Below are positions 12,396 to 20,563 of a stretch of 20,593 nt of DNA, piece by piece. The stretch is from assembly GCA_018711415.1 (NCBI GenBank), contig DVIJ01000057.1, positions 1 to 20,593 on the forward strand, in the 5' to 3' direction. The notes beneath the pieces are model-generated. The model had not been told where the DNA came from. It made no database searches and saw nothing but the letters and a program-made list of their open reading frames with translations. The number at the start of each line of letters is the position of its first letter. Position 1 is the first letter of the stretch. The stretch comes from Scatomorpha merdavium (GTDB lineage: Bacteria; Bacillota; Clostridia; Oscillospirales; Oscillospiraceae). A program made the position numbers and the translations under genes.

Positions 12396-12923
12396 ATGAA
12401 AATCAGCACAAGAAAACTCGCCTCCGCCGCTGTGGCCGGCGCGGCCTATGCCGCCCTGACCCTGTTACTTGCACCGATATCCTTTGGGCTGGTGCAGTTC
12501 CGCGTTTCGGAGGCGCTTTGTATTTTGCCGGCCTTCGCGCCCTGCACGGCCTGGGGACTGTGGGCCGGCTGCGCGATAGCAAACCTCGCCGGAGGTTACG
12601 GACTGCCGGATATCGTGTTCGGCTCCCTGGCGACGCTGGGCGCGGCGCTTTGCATGGCGCGGATAGCCAAGGGCCGGCGGCAGCCGCTGAGCCTGGGCCG
12701 TGCGATGGCGGTGTGCCTCATGCCGGTCGCCTGGAACGGCCCCATCGTGGGCGCCGTCATAGCTTACAGCACCGGCGCTTTTTGGACGGCGCTGCCCCTG
12801 AATATGGTCCAGATAGCCGCCGAGGAGGCCCTGGTCATGTACGCCGTGGGCCTGCCTCTCCTGAAACTCCTGCCGAAGTCCACGGCCTTTGAGCAGGCTG
12901 TCGAAAAGCTGAATATGGCCTGA
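12396..12923 (+). CDS. queT: QueT family queuosine-precursor ECF transporter component
   Basis: A 175-residue hydrophobic protein matching the QueT (COG4708) family: a basic start followed by AAVAGAAYAALTLLLAPISFGLVQFRVSEAL, with the FGxxQFRVSEAL signature, then LAGGYGLPDIVFGSLATLGAAL and an amphipathic end. QueT is an S-component predicted to bind queuine or preQ1 and to use the shared ECF module. Context (after queH, with a possible pseudoknot leader) supports this. The SD is GGGAAGGA, about 10 nt before ATG 12396. Confidence 0.92.
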   Translation: MKISTRKLASAAVAGAAYAALTLLLAPISFGLVQFRVSEALCILPAFAPCTAWGLWAGCAIANLAGGYGLPDIVFGSLATLGAALCMARIAKGRRQPLSLGRAMAVCLMPVAWNGPIVGAVIAYSTGAFWTALPLNMVQIAAEEALVMYAVGLPLLKLLPKSTAFEQAVEKLNMA

Positions 12924-12927
12924 GACA

Positions 12928-12992
12928 AAAGGGCAGGCATCCATTGTGGATGTCTGCCCTTTGTCCTGCGCCCGCCCTGCATGGGCGGGCTT
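12928..12992 (+). terminator. Tandem hairpins / terminator after queT
   Basis: The first stem, AAAGGGCAGGCATCCA with TGGATGTCTGCCCTTT (one G-U), has no proper T-run. The second, GCCCGCCC with GGGCGGGC, is followed by TTTTTT and acts as the terminator. Together they separate queT from the convergent tetR. Confidence 0.85.
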
Positions 12993-12994
12993 TT

Positions 12995-13609
12995 TTATTT
13001 GTGCTGCCCGGACGCGGCGGAGCTTTGCAGAAGCTGCAGATAGAGCTTGAGCTCGCGCTGGACCGTGTTCGTGAAGTCGAAGCCGCCGCCGCACATGCAC
13101 CAGCTGTGGTTCACGCCGCGCATGATGTAGAAGATAGAAGTGGCGACCTCCTCGGCGCTCCTGTCGTCCGGGATCTCGCCAAGGGCGATGGCCTTTGACA
13201 TTATCGCCACGACCAGCTGCCAGCCCGCCTCGGCGTGAAAGCCGGGGTAGTCGCCTTTCTTGAGGTGCATCGAGTAGCGAGAGGACGCCACGGAGGGGCC
13301 GAGCTGTTCCACCGCCGTATCCACCACCTTGATGGCCAGCAGCGCCTGCTCCACACAGGTCTTTTGTGCAAAGATCTCCGGCATCGCCTTGGAGAGCTCA
13401 ATGGAGATGATGTCGCTAAAGCTCTCTATGACCTCGTCTATGGAGTGGTAGTAATAGTAAAAAGTGCTCTTCGTTATCCCCGCGGCCTTGCAAACCTGGC
13501 TGATGGTGATGTTCATGTTTGAATTCTCACGCAGCAGCTTGAAGCAGACCATTGAGATCCTGTCCTTTGTGCTTAGTTTGCCATCGTCTTTTGAAATGAA
13601 ATCGTTCAC
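12995..13609 (-). CDS. TetR family transcriptional regulator
   Basis: With the GTG start at 13609 (GGAG a few bases upstream) the protein has 204 residues. The N-terminal helix-turn-helix is clear: DRISMVCFKLL...NITISQVCKAAGITKSTFYYYYHSIDEVIESF. The C-terminal part is an all-helical ligand domain ending in GGGFDFTNTVQRELKLYLQLLQS. An in-frame TTG at 13666 would extend it by 19 residues across an operator half-site and seems less likely. It is divergent from the permease operon. Repeated palindromes in the shared control region overlap its own promoter, so autoregulation plus repression of the operon is inferred. Confidence 0.9.
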   Translation of the reverse strand: MNDFISKDDGKLSTKDRISMVCFKLLRENSNMNITISQVCKAAGITKSTFYYYYHSIDEVIESFSDIISIELSKAMPEIFAQKTCVEQALLAIKVVDTAVEQLGPSVASSRYSMHLKKGDYPGFHAEAGWQLVVAIMSKAIALGEIPDDRSAEEVATSIFYIMRGVNHSWCMCGGGFDFTNTVQRELKLYLQLLQSSAASGQHK

Positions 13610-13651
13610 TTCTCTCCACCCTCTGTCCTTTTTCTTAATCCTAAGCCCAAA

Positions 13652-13664
13652 TTCGGACCATGTC
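13652..13664. promoter_or_regulatory. TetR operator-like half-site 1
   Basis: TTCGGACCATGTC keeps the left half (TTCGGAC) of the palindrome seen complete at 13846-13863. It lies about 43 bp upstream of the tetR start codon, within its leader. Confidence 0.4.
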
Positions 13665-13682
13665 AATATATTGCAAATAAAA

Positions 13683-13700
13683 TGTTGACCATAGTCCGAA
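13683..13700. promoter_or_regulatory. TetR operator-like site 2
   Basis: GACCATAGTCCGAA (13687-13700) matches 13 of 14 bases of the right side of the consensus TTCGGACTATAGTCCGAA. It lies at the predicted tetR start point. Confidence 0.6.
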
Positions 13701-13704
13701 AATT

Positions 13705-13722
13705 ATCATACTATAGTTCGGC
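13705..13722. promoter_or_regulatory. TetR operator-like site 3
   Basis: The core ACTATAGT (13710-13717) followed by TCG matches the centre of the palindrome. It overlaps the -10 box and spacer of the tetR promoter; sites 2 and 3 are centred 22 bp apart. Confidence 0.5.
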
Positions 13723-13733
13723 AAAACAGCCAA
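13705..13733 (-). promoter_or_regulatory. Promoter of tetR
   Basis: On the minus strand TTGGCT (13733-13728), 17-bp spacer, TATGAT (13710-13705). Operator-like sites overlap the spacer and start point, consistent with autorepression. Confidence 0.6.
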
Positions 13734-13790
13734 GCAATTTTGCAAACTTTGTGTATAACTACGAAAAGCGACCGAAAGCTGGTTAAAGCG

Positions 13791-13819
13791 TTGACAATGA
13801 TACAAGTGTAGAGTATAAA
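13791..13819 (+). promoter_or_regulatory. Promoter of the permease-oxidoreductase operon
   Basis: TTGACA (13791-13796), 17-bp spacer, TATAAA (13814-13819). The start is predicted near 13826, about 20 bp before the best operator-like palindrome. Confidence 0.75.
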
Positions 13820-13845
13820 TAATGTCGTACTTCCGTAGTGCAATA

Positions 13846-13863
13846 TTCGGACTATAGTGCGAA
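13846..13863. promoter_or_regulatory. Near-perfect TetR operator palindrome (site 4)
   Basis: TTCGGACTATAGTGCGAA is an 18-bp inverted repeat with a single mismatched pair. It lies just downstream of the predicted start of the operon, where a bound repressor would block elongation. Confidence 0.7.
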
Positions 13864-13925
13864 CGGTCCGGAACGCCGCACGAGCCGAGTCCACTGCGGG
13901 AGCAAAAAAACAGAGAGGTGCGAAC

Positions 13926-15236
13926 ATGAACACATTAGGGATCATAGGCTGCCTGCTGGGGTTTGTACTGGTGATATTCCTGTCATTCAAGAATTTCTCC
14001 CCGTTTATCGCCTCGTGCATCGGCGCCTTCTTCGTCATCATCATCACGGGCTCGCCCATAGTCGATACGCTGACGGTGTACGCGCAGCAGTGCGCGAGCT
14101 TTGCCGGCGGCTACTGGCTGGTATTCCTCTTCGGCGCGATCATGGCCCGGATATACAGCGAGAGCGGCGCGGCTATGGCTGTGGCCGTGGGGCTCAAGAA
14201 AAGCGTCCTGCGAGACACGCTCAAGCCGGGGCTGCAGCAGTTTCTGGCCCTGCTCGTCATTGACCTCATCCCCGGCATACTGGGCCTGGGCGGCGTCATA
14301 ACCTCGGTGGCTCTGCTGCTCTGCTACCCCATCGCCCTGTCGATACTCGAGGCCTACAACATACCCAAGCGCTTTTCCTACGGCGCGCTGGCCCTGGGCT
14401 GCTTCTCCTGGTGCATCATGGTCCCGGGCGCGGTGCAGACTACCAACATAATCCCCCAGAGCTTCCTCGGCACGGACGCCATGGCTCTGGCGGTCCCCGG
14501 CTGGATCGGCGGTATCTTCTGGGCGATCGGCGGCACCGTCATCCTTAACATCCTCGTGACCCGCGCGAAGAAAAAGGGCGAGGTCTTTGAGTACGGCCCG
14601 AACGACAAGCGCTTCGAGGTCAGCGACAAACTGCCCAACTTCTGGCTCTCCCTCGTTCCGCTGGTCTTTCTCTTTGTCATCTACAACGTGTTCAAGGTCA
14701 ACATCAACATCTCCCTCGGCCTGGGCGCGCTGCTCACACTCGCGCTCAACTGGAAGTTCCTCAAGCCCGTGGGCATCCTCAGCGTTCTGAACGCGGGCGC
14801 AGCCCAGTCCATAGCGCCCATGGCAACGGTAGGCGCGATGGTCGGCTTCGCCAACGTCGTCACCAGCACCGAGGCCTTCACAAGCCTGACCAACGCACTC
14901 TTCGGCATGGACATCCCGCCCGTCCTGCTGGTCATCCTCTTCTGCGGTATCATCGCGGCGCTGACCGGCGGCTCCGGCACCGGTTTCCTCGTCTCGCTGC
15001 CCATCCTGGCACCAACACTGCTGGCTCAGGGCGTGGACCCCGAGATGATACACAGGGTCGGCCTCTTTGCCGGCACGGCCTTCTCCATGCTGCCCTACAG
15101 CGGAGTCATCCTCATGTTCCTGCCCATCTCCGGGCTCAAGCTCAAGGACATCTACGGCCAGGTTTTCTGGACAATGGTCGTTTGGGGACTCGTGAGCACC
15201 GCGCTCGTGGCCGCGCTCTGGGCCATCGGCCTGTGA
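13926..15236 (+). CDS. GntP family permease 1 (gluconate/organic acid:H+ symporter type)
   Basis: A 436-residue membrane protein with about 12 hydrophobic segments. It opens MNTLGIIGCLLGFVLVIFLSFKNFSPF and carries typical GntP features: AYNIPKRFSYGALALG, GAVQTTNIIPQSFLGT, TGGSGTGFLVSLPILAP and LPYSGVILMFLPISGL. The family imports gluconate and other sugar acids, D-serine or small hydroxy acids with protons. ATG 13926 follows GAGAGGTG. It is the first gene of the TetR-controlled operon and a clear homologue of the next gene, in the same orientation. Confidence 0.88.
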   Translation: MNTLGIIGCLLGFVLVIFLSFKNFSPFIASCIGAFFVIIITGSPIVDTLTVYAQQCASFAGGYWLVFLFGAIMARIYSESGAAMAVAVGLKKSVLRDTLKPGLQQFLALLVIDLIPGILGLGGVITSVALLLCYPIALSILEAYNIPKRFSYGALALGCFSWCIMVPGAVQTTNIIPQSFLGTDAMALAVPGWIGGIFWAIGGTVILNILVTRAKKKGEVFEYGPNDKRFEVSDKLPNFWLSLVPLVFLFVIYNVFKVNINISLGLGALLTLALNWKFLKPVGILSVLNAGAAQSIAPMATVGAMVGFANVVTSTEAFTSLTNALFGMDIPPVLLVILFCGIIAALTGGSGTGFLVSLPILAPTLLAQGVDPEMIHRVGLFAGTAFSMLPYSGVILMFLPISGLKLKDIYGQVFWTMVVWGLVSTALVAALWAIGL

Positions 15237-15281
15237 GCCTCCGTCCTGCGCTATCCGGAAAACCTTGAATAGGAGCGGAAT

Positions 15282-16598
15282 ATGGGTATTATCGGATGCC
15301 TTCTATCTTTTGTCATAGTAATTTTCCTAGTATATAAAAACTGGTCGGTGCTCCTGGCGGGGCTGGCGGGCGCGCTCGTCTGCATAGCGGCGAACGGCCT
15401 GCCGCTCTGGGACTCCATAAACGACATATACCTGAGCAAGATGGTGGCCTTCATCGGCAGCTTTTTCCTCATCTATCTCTTCGGCTGCATCGAGGCGCAG
15501 ATCTACAGCCGCAGCGGCGCAGCCCTGGCTATAGCGGACGCCATCTCCGGCTGGATAAACATAGACAAAATGCCCCAGCAGAGAAAGCAGCTCATGGCCA
15601 TGCTCATTCTGACGCTCATCGGCACGGTTCTGGCCTACGGCGGCATTATCGTGACGGTAGTCATCATCCTGCTCTATCCCATCTCGCTCAGCCTGCTTGA
15701 GAAGGCGGACATACCCAAGAAGTTCGTGCTCGGCATACTGGCGAACGGCACCTTCACCTTTGCCCTCACGGGACCCGGCAGCCCCCAGACCACGAACATC
15801 GTGGCGATGAACTTCCTCGGCACCTCGTCCACGAGCGGCCTGGTGGCGGGAATCATCGGCTCGCTCGCAGAGCTGGCCGTGACCCTGTTCGTCCTGAACG
15901 CCATGATAAACCGCGCCCGGGCGGCGGGCGAGCACTTCGCCTACCACGAGAAGGACGAGGTCTACGCCCCCGGAAGAGAGAAACCGGGTTTCCTCCTGGC
16001 GGTGTTTCCGCTGGCGGCGGTGTTCCTGCTGTTCATAGTCTTTGGGGTCCGCATAGAGTATGCCCTGGCGGCCGGGGCGGTGCTGTCGCTGGCCGCCTTC
16101 TGGAAGTATCTCCGGGAGGAGGGCGTGCAGCCCGTCCTGAACGCGGGCGCGCTCAGCAGTATCAGCCCGGTGTTCACTGTCGGCGCGATAGTCGGTTTTG
16201 CGGGGATAGTCACGAGTACGGAGGCCTTCTCGCAGATCGTGGCGGGGATCGTGGAGATCCCGCTGCCGCCGGTGGTGCTGCTCATCATCTGCGTAGCCAT
16301 AACCTGCGCGCTGACGGGCGGCTCCTCAACCGGACTGCTCGTCTGCCTGCCGGTGATGGCGCCCGTGTTCATCGACCAGCTGGGCATGGACCTCGAGCTC
16401 GTCCACCGTGTTTCGACCTTTGCCGGAAGCATCCTGGACACGCTGCCATACAGCGGCTCCATCCTCATGCTCCTGCCTGTCTGCCACATGAAGCTCAAGG
16501 AGATATACCCGGCCATGTTCGTCACGACGGTGCTTTCCACGCTGGTCGGCACGGTGGTCATCGCGCTCATCATGACGCTCTTCCCCATGCTGCCCTGA
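15282..16598 (+). CDS. GntP family permease 2
   Basis: 438 residues, homologous to the preceding permease along its length: MGIIGCLLSFVIVIFLVYKNWS, EKADIPKKFVLGILANGTF, GSPQTTNIVAMNFLGTSS, TGGSSTGLLVCLPVMAP, DTLPYSGSILMLLPVCHMKLKEIYP. The two have diverged well beyond a recent copy, so they probably take different substrates or work as a pair. SD TAGGAGCGG is close before ATG 15282; the gap after gene 1 is 45 bp. Confidence 0.88.
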   Translation: MGIIGCLLSFVIVIFLVYKNWSVLLAGLAGALVCIAANGLPLWDSINDIYLSKMVAFIGSFFLIYLFGCIEAQIYSRSGAALAIADAISGWINIDKMPQQRKQLMAMLILTLIGTVLAYGGIIVTVVIILLYPISLSLLEKADIPKKFVLGILANGTFTFALTGPGSPQTTNIVAMNFLGTSSTSGLVAGIIGSLAELAVTLFVLNAMINRARAAGEHFAYHEKDEVYAPGREKPGFLLAVFPLAAVFLLFIVFGVRIEYALAAGAVLSLAAFWKYLREEGVQPVLNAGALSSISPVFTVGAIVGFAGIVTSTEAFSQIVAGIVEIPLPPVVLLIICVAITCALTGGSSTGLLVCLPVMAPVFIDQLGMDLELVHRVSTFAGSILDTLPYSGSILMLLPVCHMKLKEIYPAMFVTTVLSTLVGTVVIALIMTLFPMLP

Positions 16599-16638
16599 GC
16601 GAACGCAAATTACATCTGAAACGGAGAGAGAAGCCAAA

Positions 16639-18600
16639 ATGGATAACAAAAACATTGATTACGACGTACTGTTTACCCCCTACAAGATAGGCAAGGTGAC
16701 GATCAAGAACCGCATAGGCATGTCCGCCATGGGCCTGTTTTCCGCGAACACGGACGGCAGCCCCTCAATGTTCACCTCCGCCTTCTATGAGGACAGGGCG
16801 CGGGGCGGCACGGGCCTCATCATCGTCGGTGCGAGCATGGTCTCACGCGCGGCGGCGAACGGCATCACCGGCATGTATTGGGAGGACAAGTCCGTCGTCC
16901 CCCACCACACGGACATAGTCGAGCGCTGCCACAGGTACGGTGCGAAGGCCGCCATCGCTATCGGCGTGGGCTCCGGGCGCAACGCCTTCCTCACGATGCT
17001 CGACGGCAAGCAGCCCGTCTCCGCCTCGGCGATCCCCTCCCGCTGGGACCCGAATCTCCTCTGCCATCCCCTGACCGTGGACGAGATACACGAGTACGTT
17101 GCGGGCTATGAGCAGGCTGCCTATAGGGCAAAGTGCGCGGGGTATGATATAATCGAGGTCCACGCCCACTGCGGCTATCTCATAGACCAGTTCATGTCCC
17201 CGCTCTGGAACCACCGCGAGGACGAGTACGGCGGCAGCGACGAGAACCGTGCCCGCTTCGCCATCGAGATCCTGCAGGCGATAAAACGCGGCGCGGGCAG
17301 CGACATCCCGGTCATTTACCGCATCGCGCCGGACCACAGGGTCCCCGGCTCCCGCACGCTCGAGAACTGCGGACCGACCTTCGACGTCCTCTCCAAGGCC
17401 GGCGTGGACGCCTTTGACTGCGACGCAGGCTGCTATGACGTCATAGACTACATCTTCCCGACCCAGTACCTGGGTGACGCGCCCCTGGCTTACGTCCTGC
17501 CCACCGTCCGCAAATGCACGGACAAGCCCCTGCTCAACGCCGGCAACCACACGCCGGAGACCGCAGCAGAGCTTATATCCTCCGGCAAGAGCGACTTTGT
17601 TCTCTTTGGCCGCGGGCTCATCTGCGACCCCGACCTGCCCAAAAAGCTCATGAACGGAGAGCGTGAGAACGTCCGCCCCTGCATGCGCTGCCTGGAGGAG
17701 TGCGTCCGCCGTACCGTGGACCGCATAACCAAGGTCAGCTGCGCGCTCAACCCCCGCGTGAACGAGGAGATGTTCTTCAACATCAAAAAGGTCGAAAAGC
17801 CGCTGAACGTCATGGTCGTCGGCGGAGGCCCAGGCGGACTCGAGGCCGCCCGCGTTGCGGCTCTAGAGGGCAACACCGTGCACCTCTACGAGAAGTCCGG
17901 AGTCCTGGGCGGCAACATGCTGGTGGCATCCACCCCGGATTTCAAGAGCCCCATCCAGGATCTTCTCAAGTGGTACGAGCTGCAGATGAAGAACACCGGC
18001 GTGAACGTCCACATGAACGCCGAGATAGGCGCTGACGATCCGCGCTTCGAGCAGGCGGACCTCATCGTCATGGCAACGGGCGCGAACGAGTTTGTCCCGC
18101 GCATCCCCGGCGTGGACGGGGCTAACGTCGTCAGCGTCATAGATGCGCACATGAACTGGGACCTCGTCAAAGGCGAGCGCATCGTCGTCTGCGGCGGCGG
18201 TCTCTCCGGCTGCGAGGCGGCCTACGACCTGGCAAAGGAGAAGGGCATGTCCGTCACCGTCGTCGAGATGGGGGACAAGGTGCTCAACGGCGTATTCACG
18301 ATAAACGCGGATTCGCTCCTGCGCAAGATGCAGGGCTACGACATCACCCTGCGTACCTCCGCCCGCGTCACGCGCGTCACGGAAGAGGGCGTCTACATAG
18401 AGCACGAGGGCCAGGAGGAGTTCCTGCCCTGCGACACGGTGGTCGCTGCCTTCGGCCTGACGCCGAACGCGAAGGTGGCGGAGGCCGTCCGCGCCAAGTA
18501 CCCCAAAAAGACCTGGATAATCGGGGACAGCGAGGAAATAGGCAACATAGGCAAGGCCGTCCGCGGCGGCTACTACGCGGCCATGAGCCTCATCGACTGA
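16639..18600 (+). CDS. Old-yellow-enzyme/2-enoate reductase family Fe-S flavoprotein
   Basis: 653 residues with the three-part plan of 2,4-dienoyl-CoA reductase, 2-enoate reductase and BaiCD/BaiH. An FMN TIM barrel (about 8-340) has IEVHAHCGYLIDQFMSPLWNHREDEYGGSDENR cut across 172-203. A 4Fe-4S motif CxxCxxxC-x12-C follows at Cys348, 351, 355 and 368. Then comes an FAD/NAD(P)H domain with VVGGGPGGLEAA (393-404) and a second VCGGGLSGCEAA nucleotide site. Such enzymes reduce C=C bonds conjugated to a carbonyl using NAD(P)H, and need low oxygen. The barrel His-x-x-His motif of some relatives reads HAHC here. The substrate is unknown. Between the permeases and the SDR, it is the likely central enzyme. 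Confidence 0.92.
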   Translation: MDNKNIDYDVLFTPYKIGKVTIKNRIGMSAMGLFSANTDGSPSMFTSAFYEDRARGGTGLIIVGASMVSRAAANGITGMYWEDKSVVPHHTDIVERCHRYGAKAAIAIGVGSGRNAFLTMLDGKQPVSASAIPSRWDPNLLCHPLTVDEIHEYVAGYEQAAYRAKCAGYDIIEVHAHCGYLIDQFMSPLWNHREDEYGGSDENRARFAIEILQAIKRGAGSDIPVIYRIAPDHRVPGSRTLENCGPTFDVLSKAGVDAFDCDAGCYDVIDYIFPTQYLGDAPLAYVLPTVRKCTDKPLLNAGNHTPETAAELISSGKSDFVLFGRGLICDPDLPKKLMNGERENVRPCMRCLEECVRRTVDRITKVSCALNPRVNEEMFFNIKKVEKPLNVMVVGGGPGGLEAARVAALEGNTVHLYEKSGVLGGNMLVASTPDFKSPIQDLLKWYELQMKNTGVNVHMNAEIGADDPRFEQADLIVMATGANEFVPRIPGVDGANVVSVIDAHMNWDLVKGERIVVCGGGLSGCEAAYDLAKEKGMSVTVVEMGDKVLNGVFTINADSLLRKMQGYDITLRTSARVTRVTEEGVYIEHEGQEEFLPCDTVVAAFGLTPNAKVAEAVRAKYPKKTWIIGDSEEIGNIGKAVRGGYYAAMSLID

Positions 18601-18619
18601 AGAGAAAGGAAGAGAGCAA

Positions 18620-19372
18620 ATGTTTGATCTCACTGGAAGGAACGCGGTTGTCACCGGAGCCTCTGCCGGACTGGGCCGCGAGATAGCCCTGGCCCTTGCG
18701 GGGCAGGGCGCGAACGTTGCCATTCTGGCCAGGCGCGAGAACAAGCTCGAGGAGGTCGCGGCCGAGATCCGCGCGCTGGGTGTGGACTGCCTGGTGGTCA
18801 AGTGCGACGTCACGATAAACGCCCAGGTCGAGGCGGCGGCGGCCAAGTGCATAGCGCACTTCGGGAAGGTGGACATCCTGGTGAACAACGCCGGTGGGGG
18901 CCACCAGATAGACGCCGCGGAGGGCGACCTGGACGACTGGCTGAGCATCGCAGACCTGAACCTCAACAGCGTCTACCGCTGCTGCCGCGCTTTCGGCAAG
19001 CACATGATAGATAACGGCTACGGCCGCATAATAAACATCGCCTCCATGTACGGCCTCGTGGGCAGCCGCGGGACCAAGAACTCGCCCTATGCGGCGGCAA
19101 AGGGCGGAGTCGTGAACCTGACCCGCGCCCTGGGCAGCGAGTGGGCAAGGTACGGCGTTAACGTGAACGCCGTTAGTCCCGGATACTTCAGGACAGAGGC
19201 CACGGAGGGCATGTGGGAGCTCGTAAATCAGATAGCCAGCGACAACACACCCATAAAGCGCGGCGGACGCCAGGGCGAGATCACCGCGCCCGTCTGCTTC
19301 CTTGCCAGCGACGAGGCGAGTTACATGGTAGGCGCGGTCATCCCCTGCGACGGCGGCTATACCTGCATTTGA
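18620..19372 (+). CDS. Short-chain dehydrogenase/reductase (SDR)
   Basis: 250 residues of the classical SDR type: cofactor motif TGASAGLG (12-19), NNAG (89-92), catalytic Ser142 with Tyr157-x-x-x-Lys161 (YAAAK), and C-terminal PGYFRTE and CDGGYTCI. It oxidises an alcohol or reduces a ketone with NAD(P). Arg38-Arg39 after the second strand would favour NADP. Hydroxyacid, gluconate 5-dehydrogenase or hydroxysteroid activity are all possible by similarity. The gap to the reductase is 19 bp, SD AAAGGAAGAG. Confidence 0.92.
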   Translation: MFDLTGRNAVVTGASAGLGREIALALAGQGANVAILARRENKLEEVAAEIRALGVDCLVVKCDVTINAQVEAAAAKCIAHFGKVDILVNNAGGGHQIDAAEGDLDDWLSIADLNLNSVYRCCRAFGKHMIDNGYGRIINIASMYGLVGSRGTKNSPYAAAKGGVVNLTRALGSEWARYGVNVNAVSPGYFRTEATEGMWELVNQIASDNTPIKRGGRQGEITAPVCFLASDEASYMVGAVIPCDGGYTCI

Positions 19373-19394
19373 GAAATAGGAGGTAAATACAAAG

Positions 19395-20498
19395 ATGAGA
19401 GGATTCTGCCTTTCCTCCAGTTTCCCCGAAAAGGGAGTGGGCTGGCTCGAGATACCTAAGCCGCAGATACAAAACCCCTATGACGCAATCCTGGAGCCGG
19501 TGGCGGTCTCGCCCTGCACTTCCGACGTACACTCGGCCAGGGCGAACATGGCCGGCGGGAACGCTGCTTCCAACCTCATTCTGGGCAAGACCGGCCAGAA
19601 GCGCCCGGACATCGTCCTTGGACACGAGGCGGTGGGCCGCGTCGTGGAGGTTGGAGCGCTGGTAACGGACTTCAAGGTGGGGGATGTCGTTTCCGTCCCC
19701 TGCGTGACGCCGAACTGGCTGACGCTTGAGGTCCAAAACGGCTGGTATCAGCACTCCGGCGGTCAGGCTGGCGGACGCTTCACCTCCCTGCGCGACCACG
19801 GCGTATTCGGAGAGTACTTCCGCATCCCCTTCGCGGACATGAACCTGGCCAGGATACCCGAGGGCGTCTCCCTGGCGGCGGGCGTCATGGCGACGGACAT
19901 GATAACGACGGGCTTCAGCGCCGTCGAGATGGCGGAGGTCGCCTACGGCGACACCGTTGTGGTCATAGGCATAGGCCCTGTGGGCCTGATGTCCGTGGCG
20001 GGCGCAGCCCTGCGCGGCGCGGGAAGGATTATTGCAGTCGGAGGACGCGAGGTCACGCGCGAGCTGGCCGTGAAGTACGGCGCGGAGGTCACGGTGGACT
20101 ACAGGGACGGCGACCTCAGGCAGCAGCTCGACGAGGTGCTGGGTCCCAAGAAGGCCGACGCCGTCATCATAGCCGGCGGGAACGAAGACACGGTCAGCCT
20201 GGCGATGGGACTCGTACATGTCTACGGCCGCGTGGCGAATCTGCTGGGCCTTTCCGGTGAGGTGCTCATAAAGCCTGCGGACTCCGGGGCTTTCTGCGCG
20301 CACAAGACGTTGGTCGGCAATCTCTGCCCCGGCGGCAGGGTGCGGACGGAGCGGCTGCTCTCCATCGTGAAGTCCGGCCGCCTGGATGCCGACAGCCTTA
20401 TCACCCACGAGTTCAGGGGCCTGGACGGCATTGAGCCGGCCTTTGACCTCATGGCGGCGAAGCCGGCGGAGCTCATAAAGCCCATCGTTTATATTTGA
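19395..20498 (+). CDS. Zinc-dependent secondary alcohol dehydrogenase (MDR, NADP isopropanol-dehydrogenase type)
   Basis: 367 residues closely resembling the Thermoanaerobacter/Clostridium beijerinckii secondary alcohol dehydrogenase: DAILEPVAVSPCTSDVH, LGHEAVGRVVEVG, GVFGEYFRIPFADMNLA and VVVIGIGPVGLM. Catalytic zinc ligands are visible as Cys41, His77, Glu78 and Asp148. There is an insert of about 14 residues between them (51-70) compared with the 352-residue enzymes. The NADP contact SRP reads GRE here, keeping the Arg. It interconverts a secondary alcohol and a ketone. The SD AGGAGG precedes the ATG. Last gene of the operon. Confidence 0.92.
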   Translation: MRGFCLSSSFPEKGVGWLEIPKPQIQNPYDAILEPVAVSPCTSDVHSARANMAGGNAASNLILGKTGQKRPDIVLGHEAVGRVVEVGALVTDFKVGDVVSVPCVTPNWLTLEVQNGWYQHSGGQAGGRFTSLRDHGVFGEYFRIPFADMNLARIPEGVSLAAGVMATDMITTGFSAVEMAEVAYGDTVVVIGIGPVGLMSVAGAALRGAGRIIAVGGREVTRELAVKYGAEVTVDYRDGDLRQQLDEVLGPKKADAVIIAGGNEDTVSLAMGLVHVYGRVANLLGLSGEVLIKPADSGAFCAHKTLVGNLCPGGRVRTERLLSIVKSGRLDADSLITHEFRGLDGIEPAFDLMAAKPAELIKPIVYI

Positions 20499-20509
20499 GG
20501 AAGCGGAAA

Positions 20510-20555
20510 GGGGCCGACGTCCGAAAAGGACGCCGGCCCCAAGTGATTTTTATAG
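20510..20555 (+). terminator. Terminator after the alcohol dehydrogenase
   Basis: GGGGCCGACGTCC (20510-20522) pairs with GGACGCCGGCCCC (20528-20540), with one A-C mismatch and a GAAAA loop. Eight bases later a TTTTTAT run follows (20547-20553). Confidence 0.75.
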
Positions 20556-20563
20556 ACAAAGAC

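Noticed and set aside
299..20498. Many long antisense open frames, such as 692-1621, 8406-9449, 13983-15053 and 17863-18966 on minus
   Set aside because: They lie opposite well-supported genes, have no recognisable domains or ribosome sites, and arise from GC-rich codon bias.
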